From Edaphobacter lichenicola (GTDB lineage: Bacteria > Acidobacteriota > Terriglobia > Terriglobales > Acidobacteriaceae): a stretch of DNA of 64,000 nucleotides. Made by a program: the position numbers and the translations under genes. Every line of letters begins with the position of its first letter. The first letter of the stretch is position 1. Where the stretch lies: contig NZ_JACHDY010000002.1 of assembly GCF_014201315.1 (NCBI RefSeq), positions 1,054,001-1,118,000 of the forward strand, read 5' to 3'. The notes under the pieces were generated by a model. That model was not told the DNA's origin. It searched no databases and worked only from the letters and a program-made list of their open reading frames with translations. Below are positions 1 to 8,766 of this stretch, piece by piece.

Positions 1-1
1 C

Positions 2-142
2 CTCGGCCAGGGCGATCTCCGCGACAAGCCGGCCGAGGCCATCCGCTACGCCCTAAGCACAGGCGTTCTCGATGCCTTCACCATCGGCGCCGAATCGCAG
101 AGAGAGCAAAACAACCTCATTCAGCGAGTAGCCGCAGCTTGA
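2..142 (+). CDS. 3' end of an aldo/keto reductase-like protein (partial)
   Basis: Only the last 46 codons are in the window, in frame from base 2 to a TGA at 140-142. The tail contains KPAEAIRYALSTGVLDAFTI and ends QRVAAA. A 'pay attention to the gap/auto-select' tail of this type (alternating helix, then a TIG-like strand, then a terminal helix) resembles the last strand and helix of aldo/keto reductase TIM barrels. The assignment rests on recall of that pattern over a short stretch, so it is tentative. The gene is convergent with the next one, and a dispersed foldback repeat starts 8 bp after its stop. Confidence 0.4.
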   Translation, partial: LGQGDLRDKPAEAIRYALSTGVLDAFTIGAESQREQNNLIQRVAAA

Positions 143-149
143 AAGATAG

Positions 150-328
150 GTCCTGCCGGACGGGCCCACTGCGCGTGGGGCGGGCGTTCGCACGCCTCTT
201 TAGAGCTTCGCGTGGTCCTCCCGTTGGTCGGAATCAATCTTCCCTCGCGACCAACGGGAGCGCCAACCGAAGGGGTATACAAGTCACGAAGTGACCGCCC
301 TCCGCGCAGGAGGCCCGTCCGGCTGGAC
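150..328. repeat. Dispersed foldback repeat, copy 1
   Basis: Left end is GTCCTGCCGGACGGGC and right end is its near reverse complement (GCCCGTCCGGCTGGAC, one mismatch). An inner inverted repeat CTCCCGTTGGTCG / CGACCAACGGGAG lies in the middle. The left arm has a GGGCGTTCGCACGCC-type hairpin and the right arm a GTCACGAAGTGAC hairpin next to GGTATACAAG. It fills the gap between two convergent genes and ends one base before the stop of the minus-strand gene. Seven other copies and one remnant are in this window. Confidence 0.9.
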
Positions 329-329
329 G

Positions 330-1139
330 CTACCGCTCGAGCATCTCCACCGCCTGCGCGACACTGATATCCGCCGGCATCAGCCTGAACTCACTGTGAA
401 CGAGGTGCTCGTTCCTGCCAATCTCTTTGAATAGCAGCGCCTTGCCCTCAATGGCGGTATTCGCCACAGCGTCTTTCCAATCCCCGCCCGGCTCCATCTC
501 GTGTGTCGTGTTGAAGTTGCTGCCCGCATGCACCGTCCCCAACAAGCCAAACCCGACACTGACGTCTGTTGGCATCGTGCCATCGATCCTGTGCAGCTGC
601 ATCATCCGCCGATCCACCAGAATCGTTCCTGTCATCGCGTGCAGCACGCGCTCCTCCAGCGACTGCGTCTTATACGCAGGATCAGGCCGAAAGGCTATTT
701 GCAGATCGTTTCCCGCTTCGTGAGGATCGTCAAACAGAAACGCCTTTCGCAGGAGAGCCAGCATCTGCTCCGCGTGCTGCTCGTCATTGGTCATCGCCTG
801 CTCGCGTTGGCGAAACTCCTCAGGATGCGCGACGATCTGGGCCAGCCGCTCCCTCTCTGCGGCAGCACGCTCCGCGCTCAACGGACTCCCGTCTACGGCC
901 AGCAGCATCCGCACCTTGCCTGCCGAAGTCTCCACCACGCGCTCGCGCCACAGGTGCCCACCCGTACGATCCGACCGCTCCTCCGACACGTACATGTATC
1001 GATTGCGATGCTCTGCCGGATCATTCTCGTGGGTCAGCATCGTTTCGACAATTCGCTTTGCCTCGCTCGAACTCTGGGCGCGCAGGCCCCCGGCCCCCAA
1101 CAGGCAAATCAGCGTCACCCACCATACAGCAACACGCAT
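330..1139 (-). CDS. Secreted protein of unknown function
   Basis: A 269-residue protein. The ATG at 1139 is chosen because GAGG lies about 4 bp upstream and it gives a clean signal peptide (MRVAVWWVTLICLLGAGGLR, cleavage after A-Q region). The reading frame stays open much further upstream to 1547, but that part overlaps the divergent MFS gene and is not protein-like. The mature part is rich in charged helices (SAERAAAERERLAQIV) followed by a more beta-like half with repeated His, Asp and Met. I recognise no family motif. Divergent from the MFS gene with about 180 bp between them, probably containing both promoters. Confidence 0.7.
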   Translation of the reverse strand: MRVAVWWVTLICLLGAGGLRAQSSSEAKRIVETMLTHENDPAEHRNRYMYVSEERSDRTGGHLWRERVVETSAGKVRMLLAVDGSPLSAERAAAERERLAQIVAHPEEFRQREQAMTNDEQHAEQMLALLRKAFLFDDPHEAGNDLQIAFRPDPAYKTQSLEERVLHAMTGTILVDRRMMQLHRIDGTMPTDVSVGFGLLGTVHAGSNFNTTHEMEPGGDWKDAVANTAIEGKALLFKEIGRNEHLVHSEFRLMPADISVAQAVEMLER

Positions 1140-1319
1140 CGATCCTCGATTCCTCATCGCAGCACGAAAGCTCATCATGCTGCTTGCACAAGTAAAGCAC
1201 GCCCAGCAACGCGACTCTCGGTAGGATGCGCCCCACGCAGCAAGAGTTCGGACCCCAGAGAATAACGCCGAAATATCCAAGAGCCCGTCATAAAACTCAC
1301 GTAGACTGCCTTCAATCGC

Positions 1320-2648
1320 ATGGCCGAATCTCCGTCCAACCCGTCGCAACCAATCACCACGCCCGATCCACTGATCACCGAGCCCGAAATCGTCAGTCCC
1401 ATCGAACCGGACACCGCGCTCACACCCCACCCACCCCCAGGCCGCCGCGCCGCCGCCACCTTCATCTTCTTCACCGTCACCCTCGACATGCTCGCCCTCG
1501 GCATGATCGCCCCCGTCCTCCCACGCCTCATCGAAGGCTTCCTCCACGGCGACACCTCCTCTGCCGCCCGCATGCTCGGCCTCTTCGGAACCGTCTTCGC
1601 CGCCATGCAGTTCTTCTTCTCCCCCATCCTCGGCTCGCTCTCCGACCGCTTCGGCCGCCGCCCCGTCGTTCTCCTCTCCAACTTCGGCCTCGGCTTCGAC
1701 TACCTCCTCATGGCCTGGGCCCCCGCGCTCAGCTGGCTCTTCGTCGGCCGCGTCATCTCCGGCCTTACCGCCTCCAGCATCCCCACCGCCATGGCCTACA
1801 TGGCCGACGTCACCCCACGCGAGCGCCGCGCCGCAGCCTTCGGCATGTTGAACGCCGCATTCGGCATCGGCTTCGTCCTCGGTCCTGCCATGGGCGGCCT
1901 CCTCGGCAACATCAACCCGCGCCTGCCCTTCTGGGTCGCAGGCCTCCTCAGCCTAATCAACGGACTCTACGGCCTCTTCGTCCTTCCCGAATCCCTCGCA
2001 CTCACAAACCGAAGCCCATTCTCCTGGGCGCGCGCCAACCCCGTCGGCTCGCTCAACCTCCTGAAACGCGGCGGCATGCTCGCCGTCTCCGGTGTCCTTC
2101 TCCTCGGCTACATCGCCCAGCAGTCGCTCATGAACGTCTACGTCATCTACGCGGACTACCGCTACCACTGGACCGACCGCACCGTCGGCTTCTCCCTCGC
2201 CACCATCGGCGTCTTCACAGCAATCTACGGCGCACTCCTGGTCAAAAGGGTCGTGGCAAAGATCGGCGAACGCGGCGCCATCACCCTCGGCCTCATCGGC
2301 GGAGCCATCGGCTACTCCATGTTCGGCTTCTCAAAGACCGGCCTCCTCTTCTGGCTGGGCATCCCCCTGCTCAACCTCATGTCCTTCACCTGGCCCTCGG
2401 CCCAAAGCGTCCTCTCCCGCAAGACCAGCCCCTCCGAGCAAGGCCAGCTTCAAGGCGCCATCAACAGCCTCCGCGGCATCGCCGGTCTCATCGGCCCTGG
2501 CTTCTTCACCTACGTCTTCAGCAAATCCATCGGAGCCAACGCCATCGTCAGCATCCCCGGCACACCCTTCTACGTCGCCGCCGCCATGCTTCTCATCGCT
2601 CTCGCGCTCGCACAATCCGCCACCCGCCCGTCTCCCTCCAAAAACTAA
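1320..2648 (+). CDS. MFS transporter, TetA-like drug efflux family
   Basis: A 442-residue major facilitator protein. A Pro-rich soluble N-terminus of about 43 residues precedes the first membrane helix. Motif A is present between helices 2 and 3 (GSLSDRFGRRP, residues 105-115), which is the proton-coupling loop of drug antiporters, and the second half has the expected repeat of hydrophobic helices. The closest recall is the TetA/TCR branch of 12-helix pumps (GMIAPVLPRLIEGF in helix 1 region). The natural substrate cannot be read from sequence. The long polar N-terminal extension is unusual for TetA proteins, so a start further inside (near residue 43) cannot be excluded, though no better ribosome site was seen. 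Confidence 0.85.
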   Translation: MAESPSNPSQPITTPDPLITEPEIVSPIEPDTALTPHPPPGRRAAATFIFFTVTLDMLALGMIAPVLPRLIEGFLHGDTSSAARMLGLFGTVFAAMQFFFSPILGSLSDRFGRRPVVLLSNFGLGFDYLLMAWAPALSWLFVGRVISGLTASSIPTAMAYMADVTPRERRAAAFGMLNAAFGIGFVLGPAMGGLLGNINPRLPFWVAGLLSLINGLYGLFVLPESLALTNRSPFSWARANPVGSLNLLKRGGMLAVSGVLLLGYIAQQSLMNVYVIYADYRYHWTDRTVGFSLATIGVFTAIYGALLVKRVVAKIGERGAITLGLIGGAIGYSMFGFSKTGLLFWLGIPLLNLMSFTWPSAQSVLSRKTSPSEQGQLQGAINSLRGIAGLIGPGFFTYVFSKSIGANAIVSIPGTPFYVAAAMLLIALALAQSATRPSPSKN

Positions 2649-2938
2649 GTCACCTCCGAACCAAGCCCGCGCCGGTACTGCTTCCGGCAATCTCACGCGA
2701 CAGCGTCATCCCGCATGTGCAATAATCTGCGACGTTTGCGAGTCCATGCAGATCACGCTGCGGAACTCCGGCCCTGCCGGCCCACCGAAGGTCCGCAGGA
2801 TTGAACCACGGTTTGCGATGCCATCCTGCTCCTCCCCTGGACCTGCTTCACTTCTTCCTCGTTCTGAGTACACACGGTGCGGCTAGTCCGGCTGCTGTGC
2901 CAAACCCACCACTTCCATCCTGAACTACGAGGGTACTC

Positions 2939-5173
2939 ATGCATCTCTTTAAAACTTCAACGCCTCTTTTCGGCAAGCTCCTCCTCCTCTGCGCAGCCCT
3001 CTGCGGCTTCGCGCTCCCAACATTCGCGCAGTACAACTCCACGATCTTCGGCCCCAACGTCTATGTCTTCGATCCGACCGTCTCCGGATCCGTCATCAAC
3101 GCCGACATCGCCTCAATCTCCAATCCCAACGTCAGCACCGGACAGTTCAGCAGCAGCCGCGCCGCTGTGCTCTTCAAACCCGGCACCTACTCCGGGGTAA
3201 GCCAGGAGGTGGGTTTCTACACCTCCATCGCCGGCCTGGGACTGACTCCTGACGCGACCGTCTTGAACGGCGGAGGTCTCTATCTCGACGTAACCGACAG
3301 CAACGGCAACCTGACGACAAACTTCTGGCGTTCGATGGAAAACCTGCGTATCAACGTGCCCTCAGGCAACACCGAAACCTGGGGCGTCTCACAAGGCGCT
3401 TCGCTCCGTCGCATTCACATCGCCGGTGGTCTCGAGCTCACCAACCAGAGCTGTGGCGAGGCGAGCGGCGGATTCATCGCCGACACGACCGTAGACAACG
3501 GCATCAATGCCTGCTCCCAGCAACAGTGGTACACGCGCAACAGCACCATGGCCTCATTCACAGACAACGTTTGGAACTTCGTCTTCTCGGGCGACACATT
3601 TACCGGCACCGCACCCTCCAACACCTTTCCAAAGAACACAATCCTCTCCACAACCCCGGTAGTCCGAGAAAAGCCTTTTCTTTACATCGACAGCAGCGGA
3701 AACTACAACGTCTTCGTGCCCACGGTCAAAACCTCGTCAAGCGGTGTGGACTGGACGGCAAACAACGGCTTGGGAACTGGCTATAGTGATGCCATCAGCA
3801 CCTTCTATATCGCCACACCCTCAAACACTGCCGCACAGATCAACTCCGCACTGTCTTCGGGTAAGAACCTCATCCTCACCCCAGGTATCTACAAACTTAC
3901 TGCGCCCATCAGCATCACCAACGCGAAGACCATCGTCCTGGGTCTCGGCTACCCGACGCTGATTCCGCAAAGCGGCGGATCCGCAATCACTGTCGCCGAT
4001 GTGGATGGTGTGCAGATTGCAGATCTGCTTATCGATGCCGGGTCGACCAACTCTCCCGTGCTGATGCAGGTTGGCGTAGCAGGCGCGACCCGCCTAAGTC
4101 ATGCCAGCAATCCAACCTCGATCAGCAACGTGTACTTTCGTATCGGCGGTGCAGAGGCGGGTTCGGCTACAACCAGCCTTGAACTGGATAGCAACAACGT
4201 CATCCTGGATAACATCTGGGCCTGGCGAGCTGATCACGGCACCGGCGTAGGCTGGACCTCCAACACAGCCTCGCATGGACTCATCGTAGATGGCGACAAT
4301 GTGACCGCGCTCGGACTTGCTGTCGAACACTATCAGCAAAGCCAGGTGCAGTGGAACGGCAACAACGGCGAAACAGTCTTTTATCAAAGCGAAGATCCCT
4401 ACGACGTCCCAAGTCAAAGCTCATGGACCTATAACGGCGCCAACGGCTACCCCTCCTATGAGGTCACGTCCAAAGTCTGCTCACACACCGCCTATGGTCT
4501 CGGGATCTACTCTTTCTTCGACGTTCCGAATGTAACCATCCTTCAAAGCAATGCAATCCTCGCTCCTAATGTCTCCGGGATTAATTTCACCCACATGGTC
4601 ACTGTGATGCTGAGCGGTTCAGGCGGCATTAGCAACGTCATCAACAACACGGGCGGTGCCACAACCGCAGCCGGTACTCCCCACGACTTCACCTCGTACG
4701 CCGGAAGCGGAACCTGCTCGGCCGGCACATCGAACGTGGATATCAACGCGGGCGGTGCAGCCGTATCGCCGTTCGTTGCGGACACAGACTACTCCGGTGG
4801 TTCCACATATGCCGTGTCGAATACCATTTCGACGTCAGGAGTCACCAATCCCGCGCCGGAAGCGGTGTATCAGGATGCTCGCGAAGGAACCTTCACTTAC
4901 ACAGTTCCGGGTTTCGTCGCAGGCAGCACCCACACTGTAAGGCTGCACTTCGCCGAGCTGTACTTCTCAACCACGGGTCAGCGTGAGTTCAATGTCGCCA
5001 TCAATGGGGCACCCGTTCTCACGAACTTCGATATCGTGGCGGCTGCCGGCGGTCGATACAAGGCCAATGTCCAGCAGTTCACCACCACGGCAAACAGCTC
5101 AGGCCAGATCGTCATCAGCCTCAGCAATGGAGCGGTCAACCAACCGGAGATGACCGGCATCGAGATCCAATAG
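2939..5173 (+). CDS. Secreted parallel beta-helix protein with C-terminal malectin domain
   Basis: A 744-residue exported protein: signal peptide residues 1-31 (cleavage after PTFA-Q), then a long Ser/Thr/Asn-rich region with short regular beta repeats, then a malectin-like carbohydrate-binding domain at about 625-744 (RLHFAELYF, FNVAINGAPVL, NFDIVAAAGG). The N-terminal part (GPNVYVFDPTVSG, ALLFKPGTY-like VLFKPGTYSG, NFWRSMENLRI, VREKPFLYID) matches a family of secreted beta-helix proteins in soil bacteria often labelled 'adenylyl cyclase' or F5/8-type proteins by similarity; related beta-helix folds act on polysaccharides. Start: ATG after GAGGG at 5 bp spacing. A hairpin terminator follows. 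A role in binding or breaking down a polysaccharide is inference; no catalytic residues are assigned. Confidence 0.75.
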   Translation: MHLFKTSTPLFGKLLLLCAALCGFALPTFAQYNSTIFGPNVYVFDPTVSGSVINADIASISNPNVSTGQFSSSRAAVLFKPGTYSGVSQEVGFYTSIAGLGLTPDATVLNGGGLYLDVTDSNGNLTTNFWRSMENLRINVPSGNTETWGVSQGASLRRIHIAGGLELTNQSCGEASGGFIADTTVDNGINACSQQQWYTRNSTMASFTDNVWNFVFSGDTFTGTAPSNTFPKNTILSTTPVVREKPFLYIDSSGNYNVFVPTVKTSSSGVDWTANNGLGTGYSDAISTFYIATPSNTAAQINSALSSGKNLILTPGIYKLTAPISITNAKTIVLGLGYPTLIPQSGGSAITVADVDGVQIADLLIDAGSTNSPVLMQVGVAGATRLSHASNPTSISNVYFRIGGAEAGSATTSLELDSNNVILDNIWAWRADHGTGVGWTSNTASHGLIVDGDNVTALGLAVEHYQQSQVQWNGNNGETVFYQSEDPYDVPSQSSWTYNGANGYPSYEVTSKVCSHTAYGLGIYSFFDVPNVTILQSNAILAPNVSGINFTHMVTVMLSGSGGISNVINNTGGATTAAGTPHDFTSYAGSGTCSAGTSNVDINAGGAAVSPFVADTDYSGGSTYAVSNTISTSGVTNPAPEAVYQDAREGTFTYTVPGFVAGSTHTVRLHFAELYFSTTGQREFNVAINGAPVLTNFDIVAAAGGRYKANVQQFTTTANSSGQIVISLSNGAVNQPEMTGIEIQ

Positions 5174-5220
5174 AGCAGGCGCTCCATCCACAGGCCAACA
5201 CAACGAATCGATCAACCGTC

Positions 5221-5254
5221 ACCGCAGACCTCACAAATCTGCGGTGATTCTTTT
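5221..5254 (+). terminator. Intrinsic terminator after the beta-helix gene
   Basis: Perfect 8-bp stem ACCGCAGA / TCTGCGGT with a 9-base loop, followed by GATTCTTTT. It lies 47 bp after the stop of the beta-helix/malectin gene and just before the convergent DUF2252 gene. Confidence 0.7.
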
Positions 5255-5292
5255 GGACCTTCGACTCAGAGAGCAATCACCGCGAGCACGCC

Positions 5293-6729
5293 CTACTTCG
5301 TACCCTTTTTTCCTGTCGTCTTCAGCGACTTCACCAACTCCTTCCAGTCCAGCTCCGTCTGATTCGCATAAGCCTCCGCAAACGCCCCCACTGCCTCATC
5401 AAACCGCGGCGAAGTCCCCACATACCCCGCCACCATCGCGCTATCTCCGGCCCGCGCATGCCCACGCGCCAGAATCTCGCCGCACACACCCGCATACTCC
5501 AGCAAACCAGCGGCCTTCAGACCCTGCAGCTGAATCGAAGCCTTGTGATCGTTCAACTGCCTCACCAGATAATCCCTGCCCTCCATCGTCGTCCACCCCA
5601 GAAATGGATCCGACTGCAACTGCATCGCACGTTCTCCATTCACCACACGCTGTCCCTGGTGCTGCTTTCCTCTTCGTCCCTTCAAAGCACCAGCGACGTA
5701 AGGCGCATACCCGGAGGCCACCTCCTCCTTGATCTGCAGGAACAGAGGATCCTTCATCCCATTTCCCTCCATCAACACCACGTAGTCCCGCAGCCCCACC
5801 GACCCGGTCCCCACCACCTTGAACGCCACATCCATCGGCCGGTACTGCGCCAGAAAGTGCCTCCGCTCCCGCTGCAGGCTCTCCGCATACATCGTCAGCG
5901 ACCCCACCACCTGCTCCGCCTGCGCTCCCGTCACCCGTTTCAGGTTTGGCGGAATCGTCCGAAAGACCCGCTGCGCCCGCTCCGAACTCCCAGCCGAACT
6001 CTTCGCCGCATTCTTAGCCGAACTCTTAGCCGCACCCTTCGCCGTCTTGCTCCCCTTCTTCTTCGCTGCCGAAGCCCGCCCTTCCACCTCCGTCAACGTC
6101 AACAGCGTATGCATGGGCGTAGCCCGCTCCGCCATCATCAGGATTCCCGCCACCGTCGTCATACTCCCCAGCCGATGCACCTGGTATCTCGCCACCTCCA
6201 GCACCGGCATTCGCGAAAACGCATGCATCATCGTCCGGTACCGCTCCAGAAATACCGCTGCCGCCTCCCTGCAACGCACATCCTTGGCCCCGGCCCCACG
6301 TCCCGCCAGCACCAGGCTCGTCGCCATCCGCTTCACATCCCACTCAAACGGCGCAACAATCGTCTCGTCAAAATCATTAATGTCGAACACCAACCGCCCA
6401 TCCGGCCCCGCAAACGCGCCCAGGTTCCTCACATGCGCGTCCCCGCACAGCTGATTGCAGATCCCCGTACTCCCCGTCAGCGACAGGTCATACGCCATCA
6501 CCGGCACCGCCCCGCGAAAGTACCCGAACGGCGACGCCGCCATCAACTCGTTCTTCAACGCCACCAGCGCCGGCACCCGTCCCCGCGTCGACACCTCCAG
6601 CAGCTTCAGCGGACTCTCCCGCCGCTGCTTCGCCGTCCACACCTTATGGTGCTGGCGCTTCACCTGCTTCCGCCGCTCCTGTCCGAAGGCATATCGTTCC
6701 CTCGCGCTCACCGGCTGCGTCTCGTTCAT
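5293..6729 (-). CDS. DUF2252 family protein
   Basis: A 478-residue DUF2252 protein, a family with a kinase-like (aminoglycoside-phosphotransferase-type) core whose substrate is unknown. Family marks: FGYFRGAV near residue 68, LCGDAHVRNLGAF at 94-106, VFDINDFDET at 114-123 and FEWDVKRMATS at 128-138. The ATG at 6729 has GGAGG seven bases upstream; the frame is open further but lacks a ribosome site. Odd: residues about 220-250 are a Lys/Ala/Ser-rich low-complexity insert (KKKGSKTAKGAAKSS) inside the domain. Divergent from the AI-2E-family gene; convergent with the beta-helix gene. Confidence 0.88.
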   Translation of the reverse strand: MNETQPVSARERYAFGQERRKQVKRQHHKVWTAKQRRESPLKLLEVSTRGRVPALVALKNELMAASPFGYFRGAVPVMAYDLSLTGSTGICNQLCGDAHVRNLGAFAGPDGRLVFDINDFDETIVAPFEWDVKRMATSLVLAGRGAGAKDVRCREAAAVFLERYRTMMHAFSRMPVLEVARYQVHRLGSMTTVAGILMMAERATPMHTLLTLTEVEGRASAAKKKGSKTAKGAAKSSAKNAAKSSAGSSERAQRVFRTIPPNLKRVTGAQAEQVVGSLTMYAESLQRERRHFLAQYRPMDVAFKVVGTGSVGLRDYVVLMEGNGMKDPLFLQIKEEVASGYAPYVAGALKGRRGKQHQGQRVVNGERAMQLQSDPFLGWTTMEGRDYLVRQLNDHKASIQLQGLKAAGLLEYAGVCGEILARGHARAGDSAMVAGYVGTSPRFDEAVGAFAEAYANQTELDWKELVKSLKTTGKKGTK

Positions 6730-6866
6730 CCATTCACCTCCACAAATCTGCAACCAAGAGTCTAGCCTATCCACGCTGCAATACCCCCGCGCGCCGTCAC
6801 GTTGATGTATTCTTGCCCGCATAAGCGCAGAGCATCCATCAGGTCCCACGAGGTCTTACAACTCCT

Positions 6867-8699
6867 ATGTCCCGCGCTCGCACAACTGAGATCCCAAGGG
6901 TAGAGCCCCTGCTCGTGCTCGCCGTCATCGTGCTCATCCTCTACTTCGCACGCGAGCTCCTCATCCCCCTCACCTTCGCGCTCACCCTGTCGTTCCTGCT
7001 CGCCCCCGCCGTCAGCCGCCTCGAACTCCGCCGCGTCCCCCGCGTCCTCGCCGTAGCGATCATCGGCATCCTCGCCTTCCTCAGCATCTTCAGCGTCGGC
7101 TACGTCGTCGCCCGCCAGCTGCTCAACGTAGCCCGCACCCTCCCCGCCTACCGCCTCAACATCCACCAGAAGATGGCCACCGTCCACTCGCCCGCCGAGC
7201 AGTCTCTCGAAAAGGCCTTCACCGCCGTCGAAGACATCAGCGGCGACATCGCCCCCTCCTCTCCCACGCCCCTCTCGCAACCCCCCGTACAAGTCCAGCC
7301 CGTCCGCGTCATCGATCCCGACCGCACCCAGCTCCAGACCACCACCGAGCTGCTCATGCGCTTCCTCCGCCCCATCGGAACCGTCGGTGTCGTCATCGTC
7401 TTCACCATCTACCTCCTCATGAAGCGCGAGGATCTCCGCAATCGCGTCCTCCTGCTCGCCGGCATGGGCCGCATCAACCTCATGACCCAGGCCCTGCAAG
7501 AGGCCGCCACCCGCATCAGCCAATACCTCCTCTTCCAGCTCGCCGTCAACGCAGCCTACGGCTTCCTCTTCGGCAGCGGCCTCTACCTCATCGGCGTACC
7601 CGACGCCACCCTCTGGGGAGTCCTCGCCGGAATCCTCCGCATCGTCCCCTACGTCGGCACCGCCACCAGCCTCGCCCTCCCCCTCATCGTCTCGGTCGCC
7701 ATCTCCACCACCTGGTGGCCGCCCCTCCTCATCCTCTGCCTCTTCCTCGCGCTCGAGCTCACCGCCACTAACTTCGTCGAGCCCTGGCTCTACAGCACCC
7801 GCACCGGCATCTCCTCCCTCGCGCTCCTCGCCATGGCCATCTTCTGGGCGCTCCTCTGGGGATGGCCCGGCCTCATCCTCTCCACACCGCTCACCGTCTG
7901 CATCGTCGTCCTCGGCCGCCACGTCCCGCAGATGTCCTTCCTCCACACCCTCCTCGGCACCGACGCCGAGCTCTCCTCCGAAGCCCTCTTCTACGAGCGT
8001 CTCCTCGCCATGGACCAGCGCGAAGCCCGCGCCGTCGCCACACGCTTCCTCGATGGCAAGCCCCTCGTCGAGCTCTACGACTCCGTCCTCATCCCCGCCC
8101 TCGCCCTCGTCGAGCAGGACCGCCACCAGGGCAACCTCGACGACAAGCGCTCCGACTTCTTCTTCCTCACCATCGGCGAGATCGTCGCCGAACTAGCCGA
8201 CTACCACCAGAAAGAGCCCGAGAACGCAGCCCTAGACGCCGTCAAACCGCGCCCCTATCGCCGCCCCATCGACAAAGAGTTCGCCGTCATCTGCATCTCC
8301 GTCAGCGACCAGGCCGACGAGCTCACCACCCTCATGCTCGGCCAGCTCATGGAGCGCGCCAACCATCAGACCCTCCTCCTCTCCGCCTCCACCGTCTCCA
8401 GCGAGATCCTCGACTCCCTCGCCACCGAATCCAACACCGTCGTCTTCATCTCCGCGCTCCCACCCTTCGCCTTCTCGCAGGCCCGAGCCATCTGCCAGCG
8501 CGTCCGCTCCCACCTGCCCAACAACCGCATCGTCGTCGGCCTCTGGAACTCCGCCAACGACCTCGACCAGACCGCCGAGCAATCCATCGAGCGCTTCGGC
8601 AACGGCAGACCCAACGTAGTCGTCAACTCGCTAGCCCAGGCCCTCCACCAAGTCACGCGATGGCACCACCAGCACGACACCCAATACATGCGCTTCTAA
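6867..8699 (+). CDS. AI-2E/PerM (DUF20) family membrane protein with long cytosolic C-terminus
   Basis: A 610-residue protein. Residues 1-360 form the usual AI-2E/PerM permease: hydrophobic N-terminal helices, a variable loop (about 95-165, Pro-rich), and the conserved part with MKREDLRNR, GVLAGILRIVPYVG and LTATNFVEPWLY. Family members are proposed efflux or Na+/H+ transporters; the substrate here is unknown. Normal members stop near residue 360, but this one continues for about 250 residues. That part is soluble and alpha/beta: an acidic helical section (about 365-450) and a Rossmann-like section (FAVICISVSDQADELTTLML, LLLSASTVSSEIL, VVFISALPPF, NRIVVGLWNS) that recalls B12-binding-like folds, without the DxHxxG cobalamin motif. 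Convergent with the CADD-like gene across a shared hairpin. Confidence 0.85.
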   Translation: MSRARTTEIPRVEPLLVLAVIVLILYFARELLIPLTFALTLSFLLAPAVSRLELRRVPRVLAVAIIGILAFLSIFSVGYVVARQLLNVARTLPAYRLNIHQKMATVHSPAEQSLEKAFTAVEDISGDIAPSSPTPLSQPPVQVQPVRVIDPDRTQLQTTTELLMRFLRPIGTVGVVIVFTIYLLMKREDLRNRVLLLAGMGRINLMTQALQEAATRISQYLLFQLAVNAAYGFLFGSGLYLIGVPDATLWGVLAGILRIVPYVGTATSLALPLIVSVAISTTWWPPLLILCLFLALELTATNFVEPWLYSTRTGISSLALLAMAIFWALLWGWPGLILSTPLTVCIVVLGRHVPQMSFLHTLLGTDAELSSEALFYERLLAMDQREARAVATRFLDGKPLVELYDSVLIPALALVEQDRHQGNLDDKRSDFFFLTIGEIVAELADYHQKEPENAALDAVKPRPYRRPIDKEFAVICISVSDQADELTTLMLGQLMERANHQTLLLSASTVSSEILDSLATESNTVVFISALPPFAFSQARAICQRVRSHLPNNRIVVGLWNSANDLDQTAEQSIERFGNGRPNVVVNSLAQALHQVTRWHHQHDTQYMRF

Positions 8700-8710
8700 G
8701 GCACCCAAAC

Positions 8711-8750
8711 AAAAAAAAGACCAGGCATCTTCCGCCTGGCCCTCTCTTTA
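8711..8750. terminator. Bidirectional hairpin terminator
   Basis: Stem CCAGGC / GCCTGG with a 7-base loop. An A-run (AAAAAAAAGA) lies on the left and CTCTCTTTAAA on the right, so the hairpin is followed by a U-rich tail in both directions. It sits between two convergent stops (8699 and 8767). Confidence 0.75.
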
Positions 8751-8766
8751 AATTGATTCTCTAAGC

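Noticed and set aside
1140..1547. Extension of the secreted-protein gene upstream of 1139
   Set aside because: It is a mirror of the MFS coding strand, has no ribosome site and destroys the signal peptide.
2649..2938. Possible RNA gene or riboswitch before the beta-helix gene
   Set aside because: Only short, imperfect stems were found and no known motif.
5290..6800. Long arginine- and histidine-rich frames opposite or beside many genes
   Set aside because: They are antisense or out-of-frame shadows of high-GC genes with no signal or start support.
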